NCBI GenBank assembly: GCA_946187935.1
Contig: CAMHSJ010000007.1
Span: 33,499 to 97,498 of the forward strand
DNA from: an uncultured Clostridia bacterium
GTDB lineage: Bacteria; Bacillota; Clostridia; Saccharofermentanales; Saccharofermentanaceae
DNA: 64,000 bases
Direction: 5' to 3'
Made by a program: the position numbers and the translations under genes. This document shows positions 9,250-18,300 of this stretch, piece after piece. A model generated the notes under the pieces. The model worked only from the letters and a program-made list of their open reading frames with translations. It made no database searches and was not told the origin of the DNA. Each line of letters opens with the position of its first letter. Within the stretch, counting starts at the first letter, position 1.

Positions 9250-9825
9250 ATGATCTATATTACTTCAGATCTTCATTTCGGACATGACAAGGATTTCATG
9301 TATGCTCCGCGCGGGTTTAAGGATATTGAAGAGGCGGACAGTGCCATCGTCGATAATTGGAACAGCATCGTGAATGATGAGGATGATATCTATGTTCTTG
9401 GCGATGTCATGCTCAATGATGATGAGAACGGCATCAGGCGCTGGAATCAGCTTAAGGGAAGCAAGTATGTGATCATCGGCAACCACGATTCTGCTGCCCG
9501 CATTATGCTGCTTAAGGAGTGTCCCAATACCGAAGTCCTCGGGCATGCTGACGTGATCAAGTATGACGGATTCAGTTTCTATCTGTCTCACTATCCTACG
9601 ATCACGAGCAGCTTTGAGTATAACGCGAGGCTTAAGCTCGGTCTTATAAATCTTTGCGGACACACGCACACCAATGACAGGTTCGTTGATGAGAGCAAGG
9701 GAAGGATATACCATTGTGAGCTCGACTGCCACGACAATAAGCCGGTCAGTATAGACGAGATAATATCAGACCTTATCAGCAAGAATCAAAGCTACAGAGC
9801 AAATGATAACAAGGAGAAGACATGA
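9250..9825 (+). CDS. Calcineurin-like metallophosphoesterase
   Basis: A 191-aa protein with all metal-binding blocks of the calcineurin phosphoesterase superfamily: DLHFGHD near residue 8, GDVMLND near 50, GNHD near 78, SHYP and CGHTH. It is of the short stand-alone kind often called phosphoesterase or hydrolase, with unknown natural substrate (possibly a nucleotide phosphodiester). ATG 9250 has AGGGGGA six bases ahead; a TTG 21 bases earlier has no site. It overlaps the next gene by four bases. Confidence 0.85.
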   Translation: MIYITSDLHFGHDKDFMYAPRGFKDIEEADSAIVDNWNSIVNDEDDIYVLGDVMLNDDENGIRRWNQLKGSKYVIIGNHDSAARIMLLKECPNTEVLGHADVIKYDGFSFYLSHYPTITSSFEYNARLKLGLINLCGHTHTNDRFVDESKGRIYHCELDCHDNKPVSIDEIISDLISKNQSYRANDNKEKT

Positions 9826-10220
9826 AGCGTGAATTAGGTATAGCAAGATGCGGATTGGCATGCTGCCTCTGCTCGGAGAATGTTATATGCAAGGGCTGCA
9901 GGCGAGACGGTTTTAAGGAGCTCTCATGGTGCAAGGACGCTGAGTGGTGTGAAGTCAGAAGATGCGGAATAGATAAAGGCGTGGCAGGCTGTTTTGAATG
10001 CGAGCCAGCAGATTGCCGCAAGGGTCTTTTCGCTGATAAGATCAAGGCCAGGGCATTCTCGGAATTTGCCAAAAGATACGGGGTAGAGGAGCTCCTTGAC
10101 TGCCTTGAGAGGAATGAGAAGGAAGGCATAGTCTACCATCGTGAAGGGATCATGGGCGACTATGACGAGTTTGACGATCTTGAAGAACTGATAAGCTTCA
10201 TAAAGAACGGCAGGAGATAA
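9822..10220 (+). CDS. Cys-rich protein, DUF3795-like
   Basis: A 132-aa protein with about 13 cysteines in the first 70 residues, including CGLACCLC, CKGC and CFECEPADC, followed by a short helical part. The pattern fits the DUF3795 family, thought to bind zinc or an iron-sulfur centre; the function is not known. It starts in an ATGA overlap with the phosphoesterase, so the pair is probably translated together. Confidence 0.7.
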   Translation: MKRELGIARCGLACCLCSENVICKGCRRDGFKELSWCKDAEWCEVRRCGIDKGVAGCFECEPADCRKGLFADKIKARAFSEFAKRYGVEELLDCLERNEKEGIVYHREGIMGDYDEFDDLEELISFIKNGRR

Positions 10221-10246
10221 CCGGCTTTGGAGAGAGGATCTGAGTC

Positions 10247-11272
10247 ATGAAGAAAACACTCTGCGTTTTATCATTAACAGCTGTCTTATTTATCACATCT
10301 GCCTGTGCTTTCATTAACAAGGTCGCTCAGAACACAAATCAGGGAGAACAGGTCTATAGTGACATCAATATGGCTTATAAGGATAAGAGTGAGATGTCCA
10401 TTGACATTAATGTGTTCAAGAGGACTGCAGCGGGTTTTCTGGATTATCTGGACAGCAGGGACGAAGAAGGTCTTAAGAGACTCTTATGTGATGCTCTTTT
10501 GGACAGAACGGATACAGAAGCTGACTTGGATGGTATTTTCGAGAACTTCAAAGGTACTATCGTTGAGACTACAAATATAGCATCAGATACGGAAGCCGGC
10601 TTGCCTGGACACTATGACGGCGGTTTCTATGTTACTACGACAGAGGAGACGTATTATGTTTATCTTGTGGTGACCGTGACCACAAGTATGAGCGACTTGT
10701 CTGAAGATGAAGAAGACCTTATAGGAATCAATCAGATCCATTTCATGACTCTTGATAAGAAGTACGAACTTAAAGTGGACAAGACAGAGTATTGGGATTT
10801 CATAAACAGCCATCCTGACGGAGTCGGACACAGGGGTGATTCATATAACCTTACTTATACCTTTGGAGACGGAGAGGTTAAGACGGTAAGCTGCGACAGG
10901 CTTTTGGGCGGCGACTGTTATATCGTGACTTCTTTTGGAAACAGTGAAGGCTATGCTGCGATCAATACACTGCTCATCGGAAGCAGGAGTTATGTGTGGA
11001 AGCTGACGGGGACTGACGACAGCATATCCGCGGAAGAGTTGGAAGAAATCGATTTTACTGATGCAGAAACGGCTCATCAGGTGTTTGATGATCTTGAGCC
11101 CTATGCGATCCCCGATATGACATACTATCACGACGCAGATTTCAGATTCTATAATCTCTCAGACAGAGACAGCAACATGAAGGCATATGTGTATTACGGC
11201 ACTGACACCACATTCCCCAGAGTAAGGATCTTTGATCTGGATAAGATCTTTGCTGAGCAGGAATGGAATTGA
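10247..11272 (+). CDS. Putative lipoprotein, possibly DUF5104-like
   Basis: A 341-aa secreted protein. The N-terminus MKKTLCVLSLTAVLFITSAC is a lipoprotein signal with lipobox TSA-C at residue 20. Then comes a segment with FLDYLDSRDEEGLKRLLCDALLD and a beta-rich part with many Thr, Tyr and Asp. The FL-LD-RD-E-LK pattern recalls the DUF5104 lipoproteins of Clostridia, but that is a weak match from memory. The second half (from about residue 205) could be a separate beta domain. No partner is obvious; the T-box of ilvB follows. Confidence 0.6.
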   Translation: MKKTLCVLSLTAVLFITSACAFINKVAQNTNQGEQVYSDINMAYKDKSEMSIDINVFKRTAAGFLDYLDSRDEEGLKRLLCDALLDRTDTEADLDGIFENFKGTIVETTNIASDTEAGLPGHYDGGFYVTTTEETYYVYLVVTVTTSMSDLSEDEEDLIGINQIHFMTLDKKYELKVDKTEYWDFINSHPDGVGHRGDSYNLTYTFGDGEVKTVSCDRLLGGDCYIVTSFGNSEGYAAINTLLIGSRSYVWKLTGTDDSISAEELEEIDFTDAETAHQVFDDLEPYAIPDMTYYHDADFRFYNLSDRDSNMKAYVYYGTDTTFPRVRIFDLDKIFAEQEWN

Positions 11273-11285
11273 AGTATCTGTTTTC

Positions 11286-11315
11286 TTGACAATAGGGGCC
11301 GGCCCGTGCTTTAAT
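11286..11315 (+). promoter_or_regulatory. Promoter of the ilvBH leader
   Basis: TTGACA at 11286-11291 is followed after 18 bases by TTTAAT at 11310-11315, with a TGn extension just before it. The spacer holds a perfect GGGCCGGCCC palindrome at 11296-11305. Initiation near 11322 would put the T-box stem I at the very 5' end of the RNA. Confidence 0.6.
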
Positions 11316-11321
11316 GGTTGT

Positions 11322-11589
11322 TACAAGCGTTGAAGGGAATAAAGATACGCCTTTTGCCTGATACAGAGAGTCCGCGGTGGTTAGATGCGGGCATAGGCGA
11401 GCGTAATGATGAGTCCTCCCGGAGCTGCCGTACTGAAAGCTACAGCCATTAGGAACGGCCGGGGTTGCCCGTTAAAGCAAAGCATATTGTCTGATATGCA
11501 CTGAGTGGGTCTATTAAGGCCAATAAGAGTGGTACCGCGGAATTATATTTCGTCTCTTTTGCTTATATGGAGCAGAAGAGATTTTTTTT
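11322..11589 (+). ncRNA. T-box leader of ilvBH
   Basis: A tRNA-sensing leader. Stem I is seen as TACGC/GCGTA (11354 region with 11400 region) and GCCT/AGGC helices below the conserved AGAGAG distal loop at about 11377. The T-box proper, AGAGTGGTACCGCGG, is at 11526-11540. The terminator pairs 11554-11563 with 11571-11580 and runs into eight Ts (11582-11589). Uncharged tRNA would favour the antiterminator and switch on ilvBH. In the specifier loop next to TCCC (11417-11420) the likeliest codon is GUC (Val) at 11413-11415, but this is tentative. Confidence 0.9.
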
Positions 11590-11626
11590 GCTCTGTGAAA
11601 GGTAATGTAAACAAGGAGGGATAAGC

Positions 11627-13306
11627 ATGAAGCTGAATGGCGCAATGGTTCTTACCGAGACCTTGAAAGAGCAGGGCGTTGATACTGTTTTCGGATATCC
11701 GGGAGCAACTGTCATTGACATTTACGATGCACTGATGAGAGAAGGCAGTGAGATCAAACATGTCCTCACCGCTGACGAGCAGGGTGCAGTGCATGCTGCT
11801 GACGGATATGCAAGAGCCACAGGCAAGGTCGGAGTCGCCATAGCAACATCAGGCCCCGGCGCTACGAATCTCGTAACCGGCATAGCAACGGCTTTCCTCG
11901 ATTCCATCCCTCTGGTTGCGATCACGGGCAACGTTAGAAGCTCTCTTATCGGACGCGATGCCTTCCAGGAGATCGATATCACAGGCATAACCATCCCGAT
12001 AACCAAGCATAATTTCTTTGTAGACAACATAGAAGATCTCGCTGATACGGTAAGGACGGCTTTCGAGATCGCGCAGTCCGGCAGGCCGGGTCCCGTACTC
12101 ATCGATATCCCGCAGGATATCCAGCAGGAAGAGTGCGAGTTTGAGACAAAGGAGCCTCTTGCGCTTCAAGAGATAAACAAGGCCCCAGACGAAGACATCG
12201 AGAAGGCGGCTTCCATGATCAGGGAAGCCAAGCGCCCTTACATCTACTTCGGTGGCGGAGCCTTAAGAGCCGACATGGGAGCTGAGATCAAAAAGCTCGC
12301 TGATAAGATCGGCGCTTACATGGGCTGCTCCATGATGGGCCTGTCTTTGATCCCGACAGACGAGCCGAGATTTCTCGGCATGCAGGGTATGCACGGACAT
12401 TTTGCCTCATCAGTTGCACTTGCCAAGAGCGACCTTCTGATCGCGATAGGCGTCAGATTTTCTGACCGTGCTACGGGCAACACAGACAGGTTTGCCTTGA
12501 ATCCCAGGAAGATCCACATCGACTGCGACAGGACAGAGATAGGCAAGAACGTCACTGTTGACCTCGGTGTCCAGTGCGACATTAAAGACTTCATTGTAAG
12601 GCTTACAGAGAAGGCAGAAGAGCAGTCTCTGCCCGAATGGGACGAGAGGATAGCATCCCTCATCGCGCGCGAAAAGGATGCCTACGACGACAAGGACTTC
12701 CTCCCAAGGGCCGCTATTGAATTCATTGCAGATAACGTATCTGATGAGACGAGACTCGTAACTGACGTAGGACAGCATCAGATGTGGGCTGCGCAGTTTT
12801 ATAAGTTTAAGAACAAGCGCACCTGGATAAGCTCCGGCGGCCTCGGTACGATGGGCTTTGGAATGGGCGCAGCTATGGGTGCTTCATTTGGCTCTAAGAA
12901 GCCTTCGGTTCTTATAACAGGTGACGGAAGCTTCGGCATGAACCTTAACGAACTTGCTACTGCTGTTACTTATAATGTTCCCCTCATCGTAGTTATATTC
13001 AGGAACAACGTTCTCGGCATGGTACGCCAGTGGCAGACCTTATTCTACGATAAGCGCTATTCGGGTACTGAGCTTGACCGTAAGACTGACTTTGTTGCTC
13101 TTGCTTCCGCGTTTGGAGCCAAGGGTTATAAGGCAGACAACATAGACGAGTTTAAGTCTGCTTTCCTTGATGCCCTTAAGGCTGACGGCCCATGCGTAAT
13201 AGATCTTGCGATAGACGAAGATGCAATGGTTCTTCCGATGCTCCGTCCCGGCGGAACCTTCGATAACCTCGTAACATGGAAGGAGGCTGAAGAGAATGAA
13301 GAATAA
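11627..13306 (+). CDS. ilvB: Acetolactate synthase, large (catalytic) subunit
   Basis: A 559-aa thiamine-diphosphate enzyme that condenses two pyruvates to acetolactate (valine, leucine) or pyruvate with 2-oxobutyrate (isoleucine). The ThDP-activating glutamate lies in LTADEQGAVHAADGYARATG, the metal/ThDP motif is GDGSFGMNLNELATA through VIFRNN, and the FAD-like middle domain is intact. CAAGGAGGG sits 8 bases before the ATG. It overlaps ilvH by 11 bases and is under T-box control, so it is the biosynthetic form rather than the catabolic AlsS. Confidence 0.96.
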   Translation: MKLNGAMVLTETLKEQGVDTVFGYPGATVIDIYDALMREGSEIKHVLTADEQGAVHAADGYARATGKVGVAIATSGPGATNLVTGIATAFLDSIPLVAITGNVRSSLIGRDAFQEIDITGITIPITKHNFFVDNIEDLADTVRTAFEIAQSGRPGPVLIDIPQDIQQEECEFETKEPLALQEINKAPDEDIEKAASMIREAKRPYIYFGGGALRADMGAEIKKLADKIGAYMGCSMMGLSLIPTDEPRFLGMQGMHGHFASSVALAKSDLLIAIGVRFSDRATGNTDRFALNPRKIHIDCDRTEIGKNVTVDLGVQCDIKDFIVRLTEKAEEQSLPEWDERIASLIAREKDAYDDKDFLPRAAIEFIADNVSDETRLVTDVGQHQMWAAQFYKFKNKRTWISSGGLGTMGFGMGAAMGASFGSKKPSVLITGDGSFGMNLNELATAVTYNVPLIVVIFRNNVLGMVRQWQTLFYDKRYSGTELDRKTDFVALASAFGAKGYKADNIDEFKSAFLDALKADGPCVIDLAIDEDAMVLPMLRPGGTFDNLVTWKEAEENEE

Positions 13307-13811
13307 GTTCATCATAGCCATTTATGTGGACAACAAATCAGGTGTGCTCTCCAGAGTAACAGCCATGTTTACCAGAAGAGGCTTTAACATCGATACCTTG
13401 ACTGTAGGTGAGACAGAGTCGCCTGAGTATTCACGCATAACTATCTCGCTTACGGCAGAAGATGCGGACAAGGATCAGGTCGTATCCCAGCTCGGCAAGC
13501 TCTATAACGTCAAGAAGGTCGTTGTCCTCTCCAATGAAGACTGTATCAAGCGTGAGCTCCTGCTCATAAAGCTTGCCAACAACGATGAGATCAGACCCGG
13601 CATAATCGAGACGTGCAATATCTTCAGATCCAAGATAATAGACTTCTCTGAAGATGCGATATCAATTGAAGTTACCGGCGACTCGCAGAAGATCGACGCA
13701 TTCATAGACAATGTCAAGAAATTCGGCATCATAGAGATGTGCCGCACCGGCATCACCGCCCTTGACAGAGGTTCAGCTAATATCTGGTCAGAGCACTCAG
13801 AACAGGCGTGA
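13296..13811 (+). CDS. ilvH: Acetolactate synthase, small (regulatory) subunit
   Basis: A 171-aa regulatory partner of IlvB. The N-terminal ACT domain (YVDNKSGVLSRVTAMFTRRGFNIDTLTVG) is the valine-binding part that gives feedback inhibition, and the C-terminal ALS_ss domain follows. Length is typical of the long IlvH form. Its start lies inside ilvB with GGAGG upstream. The stop TGA is directly followed by a copy of the 29-bp palindrome. Confidence 0.95.
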   Translation: MKNKFIIAIYVDNKSGVLSRVTAMFTRRGFNIDTLTVGETESPEYSRITISLTAEDADKDQVVSQLGKLYNVKKVVVLSNEDCIKRELLLIKLANNDEIRPGIIETCNIFRSKIIDFSEDAISIEVTGDSQKIDAFIDNVKKFGIIEMCRTGITALDRGSANIWSEHSEQA

Positions 13812-13840
13812 TGTGACAAGGGGACAGTCCCTCTGTCACA
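13812..13840 (+). repeat. 29-bp REP-like palindrome, copy 2
   Basis: It begins TGTGACAAGGGGACAG and ends CCCTCTGTCACA, the same length and outer arms as the copy at 8205, with a more symmetric core (GGGAC/GTCCC). It starts on the base right after the ilvH stop codon. Confidence 0.75.
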
Positions 13841-13881
13841 TTCCAGGTTTTTGGACGGCTTTTTTTGAAAACACCTTGCTT

Positions 13882-13915
13882 AAAAGTTGGATTTTCAGGA
13901 GAATCCAACTTTTTT
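13882..13915 (+). terminator. Terminator downstream of ilvBH
   Basis: A 12-bp stem (13882-13893 with 13902-13913) with A-run on the left and T-run on the right (to 13915) closes the ilvBH unit and, being symmetric, could also work from the other side. The 130 bases that follow, up to about 14050, hold no gene that can be supported. Confidence 0.8.
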
Positions 13916-14095
13916 GACAGGTAAAACTGAAAACAGGCGGAAGAATTGTTGGAAGACGGATACTGCTTCAGCCGTTTGACGATTTGCCTGAATCCTATAA
14001 CCGTCATGGCCCATATCATTTGTAATAATTTTCTTCTTTTCTTTCATAAACGTTTGTGATATCCTTTTGCAAACAAAAAAGGGAGGGCAGTAGAA

Positions 14096-14182
14096 GTGAG
14101 CTGCAGGGTTAAGAAATCATCTTCAGTCTTAAGCTCCGTAATGCCGACCCCGCAGCACACGGATAGGTGCTTTATCTCGTAA
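14096..14182 (+). CDS. Possible 28-codon leader peptide of the car operon
   Basis: A GTG-started frame (ribosome site AAGGGAGG at 14079-14086) reads V-S-C-R-V-K-K-S-S-S-V-L-S-S and ends with TAA five bases before the terminator stem. It is rich in serine (7 of 28) and has two arginine AGG codons. Its span covers two competing RNA helices. Such a layout fits transcription attenuation by a translated leader, but the frame is short and could be chance; no run of a single regulatory codon is present. Confidence 0.35.
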   Translation: MSCRVKKSSSVLSSVMPTPQHTDRCFIS

Positions 14183-14220
14183 TTACAGGCTTTTTTCTCT
14201 TCAGGAAAAAGCCTTTTTTT
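14101..14220 (+). promoter_or_regulatory. Structured attenuator leader of carA
   Basis: Two helices exclude each other: 14101-14110 with 14146-14155 (ten pairs, one A-C mismatch), and 14109-14114 with 14127-14132 extended by GAGC 14098-14101 with GCTC 14133-14136. They are followed by an intrinsic terminator at 14188-14220, which lies just before the carA ribosome site. The AAAAAAGG at 14075-14082 can also pair with the CCTTTTTT of the terminator. This suggests control of car transcription by a ligand, a leader peptide or a protein. I see no PyrR-box consensus and recognise no known riboswitch. Confidence 0.6.
14188..14220 (+). terminator. Leader terminator ahead of carA
   Basis: GGCTTTTT (14188-14195) pairs with AAAAAGCC (14206-14213) and runs into seven Ts. 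It ends six bases before the GGAGG of carA, so it must be bypassed for carAB-dapF to be made; hence an attenuator rather than an end-of-operon signal. Confidence 0.85.
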
Positions 14221-14236
14221 ATAACGGAGGCAAAGA

Positions 14237-15304
14237 ATGAAAAAGTATCTTGTTCTTGAGAACGGCAACGTTTACGAAGGCGAGGCCATAGGATCTGAAG
14301 GCGAGACGGTCGCAGAGATCGTTTTTACCACATCCATGACGGCTTACTTAGAGACCCTGACGGATCTGAGCTATAAAGGTCAGGCAGTCGTTCAGACATT
14401 CCCTCTTATCGGCAACTACGGCGTAATAACGCCTGACAGCGAGAGCAAGGCTCCTTCGGTATCTGGATATATCGTCAGGGAGATATGCGAGTATCCTTCC
14501 AACTTCAGATGTGAGGAAAGCCTTGAGAAATATCTTAAAGACAACGGCATTCCGGGCATCAAGGGTATAGATACAAGATCTCTTACCAAGACATTAAGAG
14601 AGTCAGGCACGATGAACGGAGCTATCGTAGACGATCCTTCCGATATCAGCCTTGATACTATAAAGGATTACAAGATCAAGGATCCGGTTGCTGAAGTCAC
14701 CGTTAAAGAAATAGAGGTCTTAGAGCCTGAGGGTGATAAGAAGTTCACGGTTGCTATGTTCGATTACGGCATCAAGAGCAACATCATAAGATCCCTCCTT
14801 AAGAGAAACTGTGAGATCTATCTGCTTCCTGCTGATACTCCTGCAGATAAGGTCAGGGAGATTAAGCCTGATGGTATATTCCTCTCCAACGGCCCCGGAG
14901 ATCCTACGGATAATGTTAAGTCAATAGAGACCATTAAGGAACTCATGCAGGATAAGATCCCTACGATGGGCATCTGCCTTGGACATCAGATATTAGCGCT
15001 TGCGCACGGCTTTAATACTACAAAGCTCAAGTACGGACACAGAGGCGCTAACCATCCCGTAAAGAACCTGGAGTCCGGAAGGGTATATATCTCATCACAG
15101 AACCACGGTTATGCCGTTGTTTCTGACAGTTTGGACAAGAGTGTTGCAAAAGAGCTCTTCATTAACGGCAACGATAAGACAAACGAAGGATTAAGGTATC
15201 TTAAGGAACCTGCTTTCTCCGTGCAGTTCCACCCTGAAGCATGCGGAGGACCGCAGGATACTGATTTCCTTTTCGATGAATTCATAAAGCTGATGGAAGG
15301 TTGA
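14237..15304 (+). CDS. carA: Carbamoyl-phosphate synthase, small (glutaminase) subunit
   Basis: A 355-aa class I amidotransferase that releases ammonia from glutamine and passes it to CarB to make carbamoyl phosphate for arginine and pyrimidines. The N-terminal CPSase_sm domain starts LVLENGNVYEGEAIG; the catalytic cysteine is C247 in GICLGHQ, and the His-Glu pair is in FHPEA near the end. Length is normal. GGAGG is 7 bases ahead of the ATG. It is 11 bases upstream of the carB-dapF frame and under the attenuator described here. Confidence 0.96.
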   Translation: MKKYLVLENGNVYEGEAIGSEGETVAEIVFTTSMTAYLETLTDLSYKGQAVVQTFPLIGNYGVITPDSESKAPSVSGYIVREICEYPSNFRCEESLEKYLKDNGIPGIKGIDTRSLTKTLRESGTMNGAIVDDPSDISLDTIKDYKIKDPVAEVTVKEIEVLEPEGDKKFTVAMFDYGIKSNIIRSLLKRNCEIYLLPADTPADKVREIKPDGIFLSNGPGDPTDNVKSIETIKELMQDKIPTMGICLGHQILALAHGFNTTKLKYGHRGANHPVKNLESGRVYISSQNHGYAVVSDSLDKSVAKELFINGNDKTNEGLRYLKEPAFSVQFHPEACGGPQDTDFLFDEFIKLMEG

Positions 15305-15315
15305 GGTGAAGGACA

Positions 15316-18300
15316 ATGCCGCTTGATAAGACAATAAAGAAAGTACTTGTAATTGGTTCAGGCCCGATCGTTATAGGCCAGGCAGCAGAGTTTGACTACG
15401 CCGGAACGCAGGCTTGCAGAGCCTTAAGGGAAGACGGTATTGAGATCGTCCTCGTAAACTCCAACCCGGCTACCATCATGACCGACAAATCGATGGCGGA
15501 TAAGATCTACATCGAGCCTCTGACGCTTACTACGATCAAGAGGATCATAGAGACCGAAAAGCCTGACTCCATACTCTCGGGCCTTGGCGGACAGACAGCG
15601 CTCACACTGTGTATGCAGCTTGCCAAGGAAGGATTCCTTGATTCGCACAACGTACAGCTCCTGGGTTCGTCACCTGAGTGCATCGACAAGGCAGAGGACA
15701 GACAGATATTCAAGGATACGATGGAGGCCATAGGCCAGCCCTGCATTCCTTCCAAGGTCGTAACGGATCTTCAGGATGCATTGGATTTTGCTGATGAGAT
15801 CGGCTATCCGGTAATCGTAAGACCTGCATTCACATTAGGTGGAACGGGCGGCGGTATCGCCAATGACAAAGAACAGCTCCATGAGATCGCAAGGAACGGA
15901 CTTGCATTATCTCCTATCACTCAGGTTCTTATAGAGCGAGGCATCGCAGGCTGGAAGGAAATAGAGTTCGAAGTCGTAAGAGACAAGGACGGCAACGTCA
16001 TAACGGTCTGCTCGATGGAGAACTTGGATCCTGTTGGCGTTCACACCGGAGATTCAATAGTAATCGCGCCTGCGGTAACGCTGTCTGACAAAGAGTATCA
16101 GATGCTGAGAACAGCGTCTTTGAATATCATCGAAGCCCTCGGTGTTGAAGGCGGATGTAACTGCCAGTTCGCTCTTAACCCCAATTCATTTGAGTATGCG
16201 GTAATAGAGGTCAATCCGAGAGTTTCAAGATCTTCAGCCCTTGCATCCAAGGCAACAGGTTATCCTATAGCCAAGGTTGCGACCAAGATCGCTTTAGGCT
16301 ACAGATTGGATGAGATCGTAAACGCGGTAACGGGCCACACATATGCAGCTTTCGAGCCTGCATTAGACTATGTTGCGGTCAAGTTCCCGAAGTGGCCTTT
16401 CGACAAGTTCGTTTATGCCAAGAGGGACCTCGGCACGCAGATGAAGGCAACGGGTGAAGTCATGGCGATCTCGGATTCATTCGAGAGCGCTCTGATGAAG
16501 GCCGTAAGAGGCGCAGAGATAGGCGCTGAGATACTTAAGCTTAATAAGCTCTCAGAACTTGACGATTCAGCCATAGAAGCAGGCTGCACCGAAGTAACTG
16601 ACGAGCGCATCTTCTATGTTGCCGAAGCGGTAAGAAGAGGCATCACGATCGATAAGATACATGCCGATACCAAGATCGACCTCTGGTTTTTGGCCAAGAT
16701 CAAGAACCTTATTGACTTCGAGAAGTCTGTGACCGGCAGGGCTCTTACTTCTGAAGAATACTTAAAGGCCAAGAAGTTAGGCTTTACGGACAAGGCGCTT
16801 ACAGGCATCTGCGGCATCAAGCCTGAATTTGAGTTAAAGCCCACGTTCAAGATGGTAGATACCTGCGCAGGCGAGTTCGCAGCGCGCACTCCGTACTTCT
16901 ATGCGACATTCAATTCCCCTTCCGAGGGCGGCGAGAACGAAGCTGACTTCGAGCAGGAAGGCGATAAGGACAAGAAGACTGTCATAGTATTCGGTTCAGG
17001 TCCTATCAGGATCGGCCAGGGCATCGAGTTCGACTATGCTGCCGTTCACTGTGTCCATGCGCTTCGTGCCTTGGGTTACAGGGTAGTCATAGTAAACAAC
17101 AACCCCGAGACGGTATCCACGGACTTCGACACGGGAGACAGGCTCTACTTCGAACCTTTGACACCTGAGGACGTAATGAACATCGTCCGCCAGGAGAATC
17201 CCTACGGCGTAGTCGTTGCGTTCGGCGGACAGACGGCGATCAAGCTGACCAAGACATTATCTGAGAACAACATAAACATCATTGGAACATCAGCAGACTC
17301 CATCGACATGGCAGAAGACAGGGAACGCTTCGATGAGCTTCTCGAAAAGTTAGACATCGCGCGTCCGAAGGGCTTCTCCGTACTTACTTTAGATGAGGCC
17401 TTGGAAGCTGCAAACAAGCTCGAATACCCGGTGCTACTCCGTCCTTCCTACGTATTGGGCGGACAGAACATGATAATCGCTTTCAGCGATGCAGATGTAA
17501 CTGAGTACATGAGGATCATCTTAGCCCAGGGCATAGAGAATCCTGTTCTCATCGATAAGTACATCCAGGGCAGGGAGATCGAGGTCGACGCCATCTACGA
17601 CGGCAAGGACGTGCTCATTCCCGGTCTTATGGAACACGTTGAGCGTGCGGGCATCCACTCCGGTGACTCCATCGCGATGTATCCTGCCAAGCACATCTAC
17701 GACGATATGTATAAGCGTCTTGCAGACACAACTATAGCTCTTTGCGACGGACTTAAGTCTACAGGCATCGTAAATATCCAGTACATCGTCAAGGATAACA
17801 GGATCTATGTCATTGAGGTCAATCCGAGAGCTTCAAGAACAGTTCCTTACATGAGCAAGGTAACGGGCATCCCGATGGTCGATGTTGCGATCGAGGTGTC
17901 GCTCGGCAGAAAGCTCGCAGACATGGACTACGGCACTGGATTCTACCGCCAGTCGCCTTATACTGCAGTCAAGGTACCTGTGTTCTCATTCGAGAAATTA
18001 ACTGACGTAGATACGCAGTTAGGACCTGAGATGAAGTCAACAGGCGAGGTCTTAGGCGTAGGAAGAAACCTCTCGGAGGCACTTTATAAAGGCCTTGTCG
18101 CTGCAGGTTACAAGATGTATCGTAACGGCGGCGTCTTCATCACGGTAAGGGATTCTGATAAGCCCGAGATCGTTGAGATCGCCAAGAAGTTCGCGGGTCT
18201 GGGATTCAAGCTCTATGCAACTGGCGGCACTGCAAGTGCTCTGCGTCAGTCAGGCCTTGAGGTTACCGTAGTATCCAAGATCCATGAATCTGATACGAAC

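Noticed and set aside
11296..11305. GGGCCGGCCC palindrome as terminator of the lipoprotein gene
   Set aside because: No loop and no T-run; it lies in the spacer of the ilv promoter.
13777..14019. 80-aa minus-strand frame between ilvH and the car leader
   Set aside because: It covers the palindrome and the terminator, has no ribosome site and is most simply read as noncoding.
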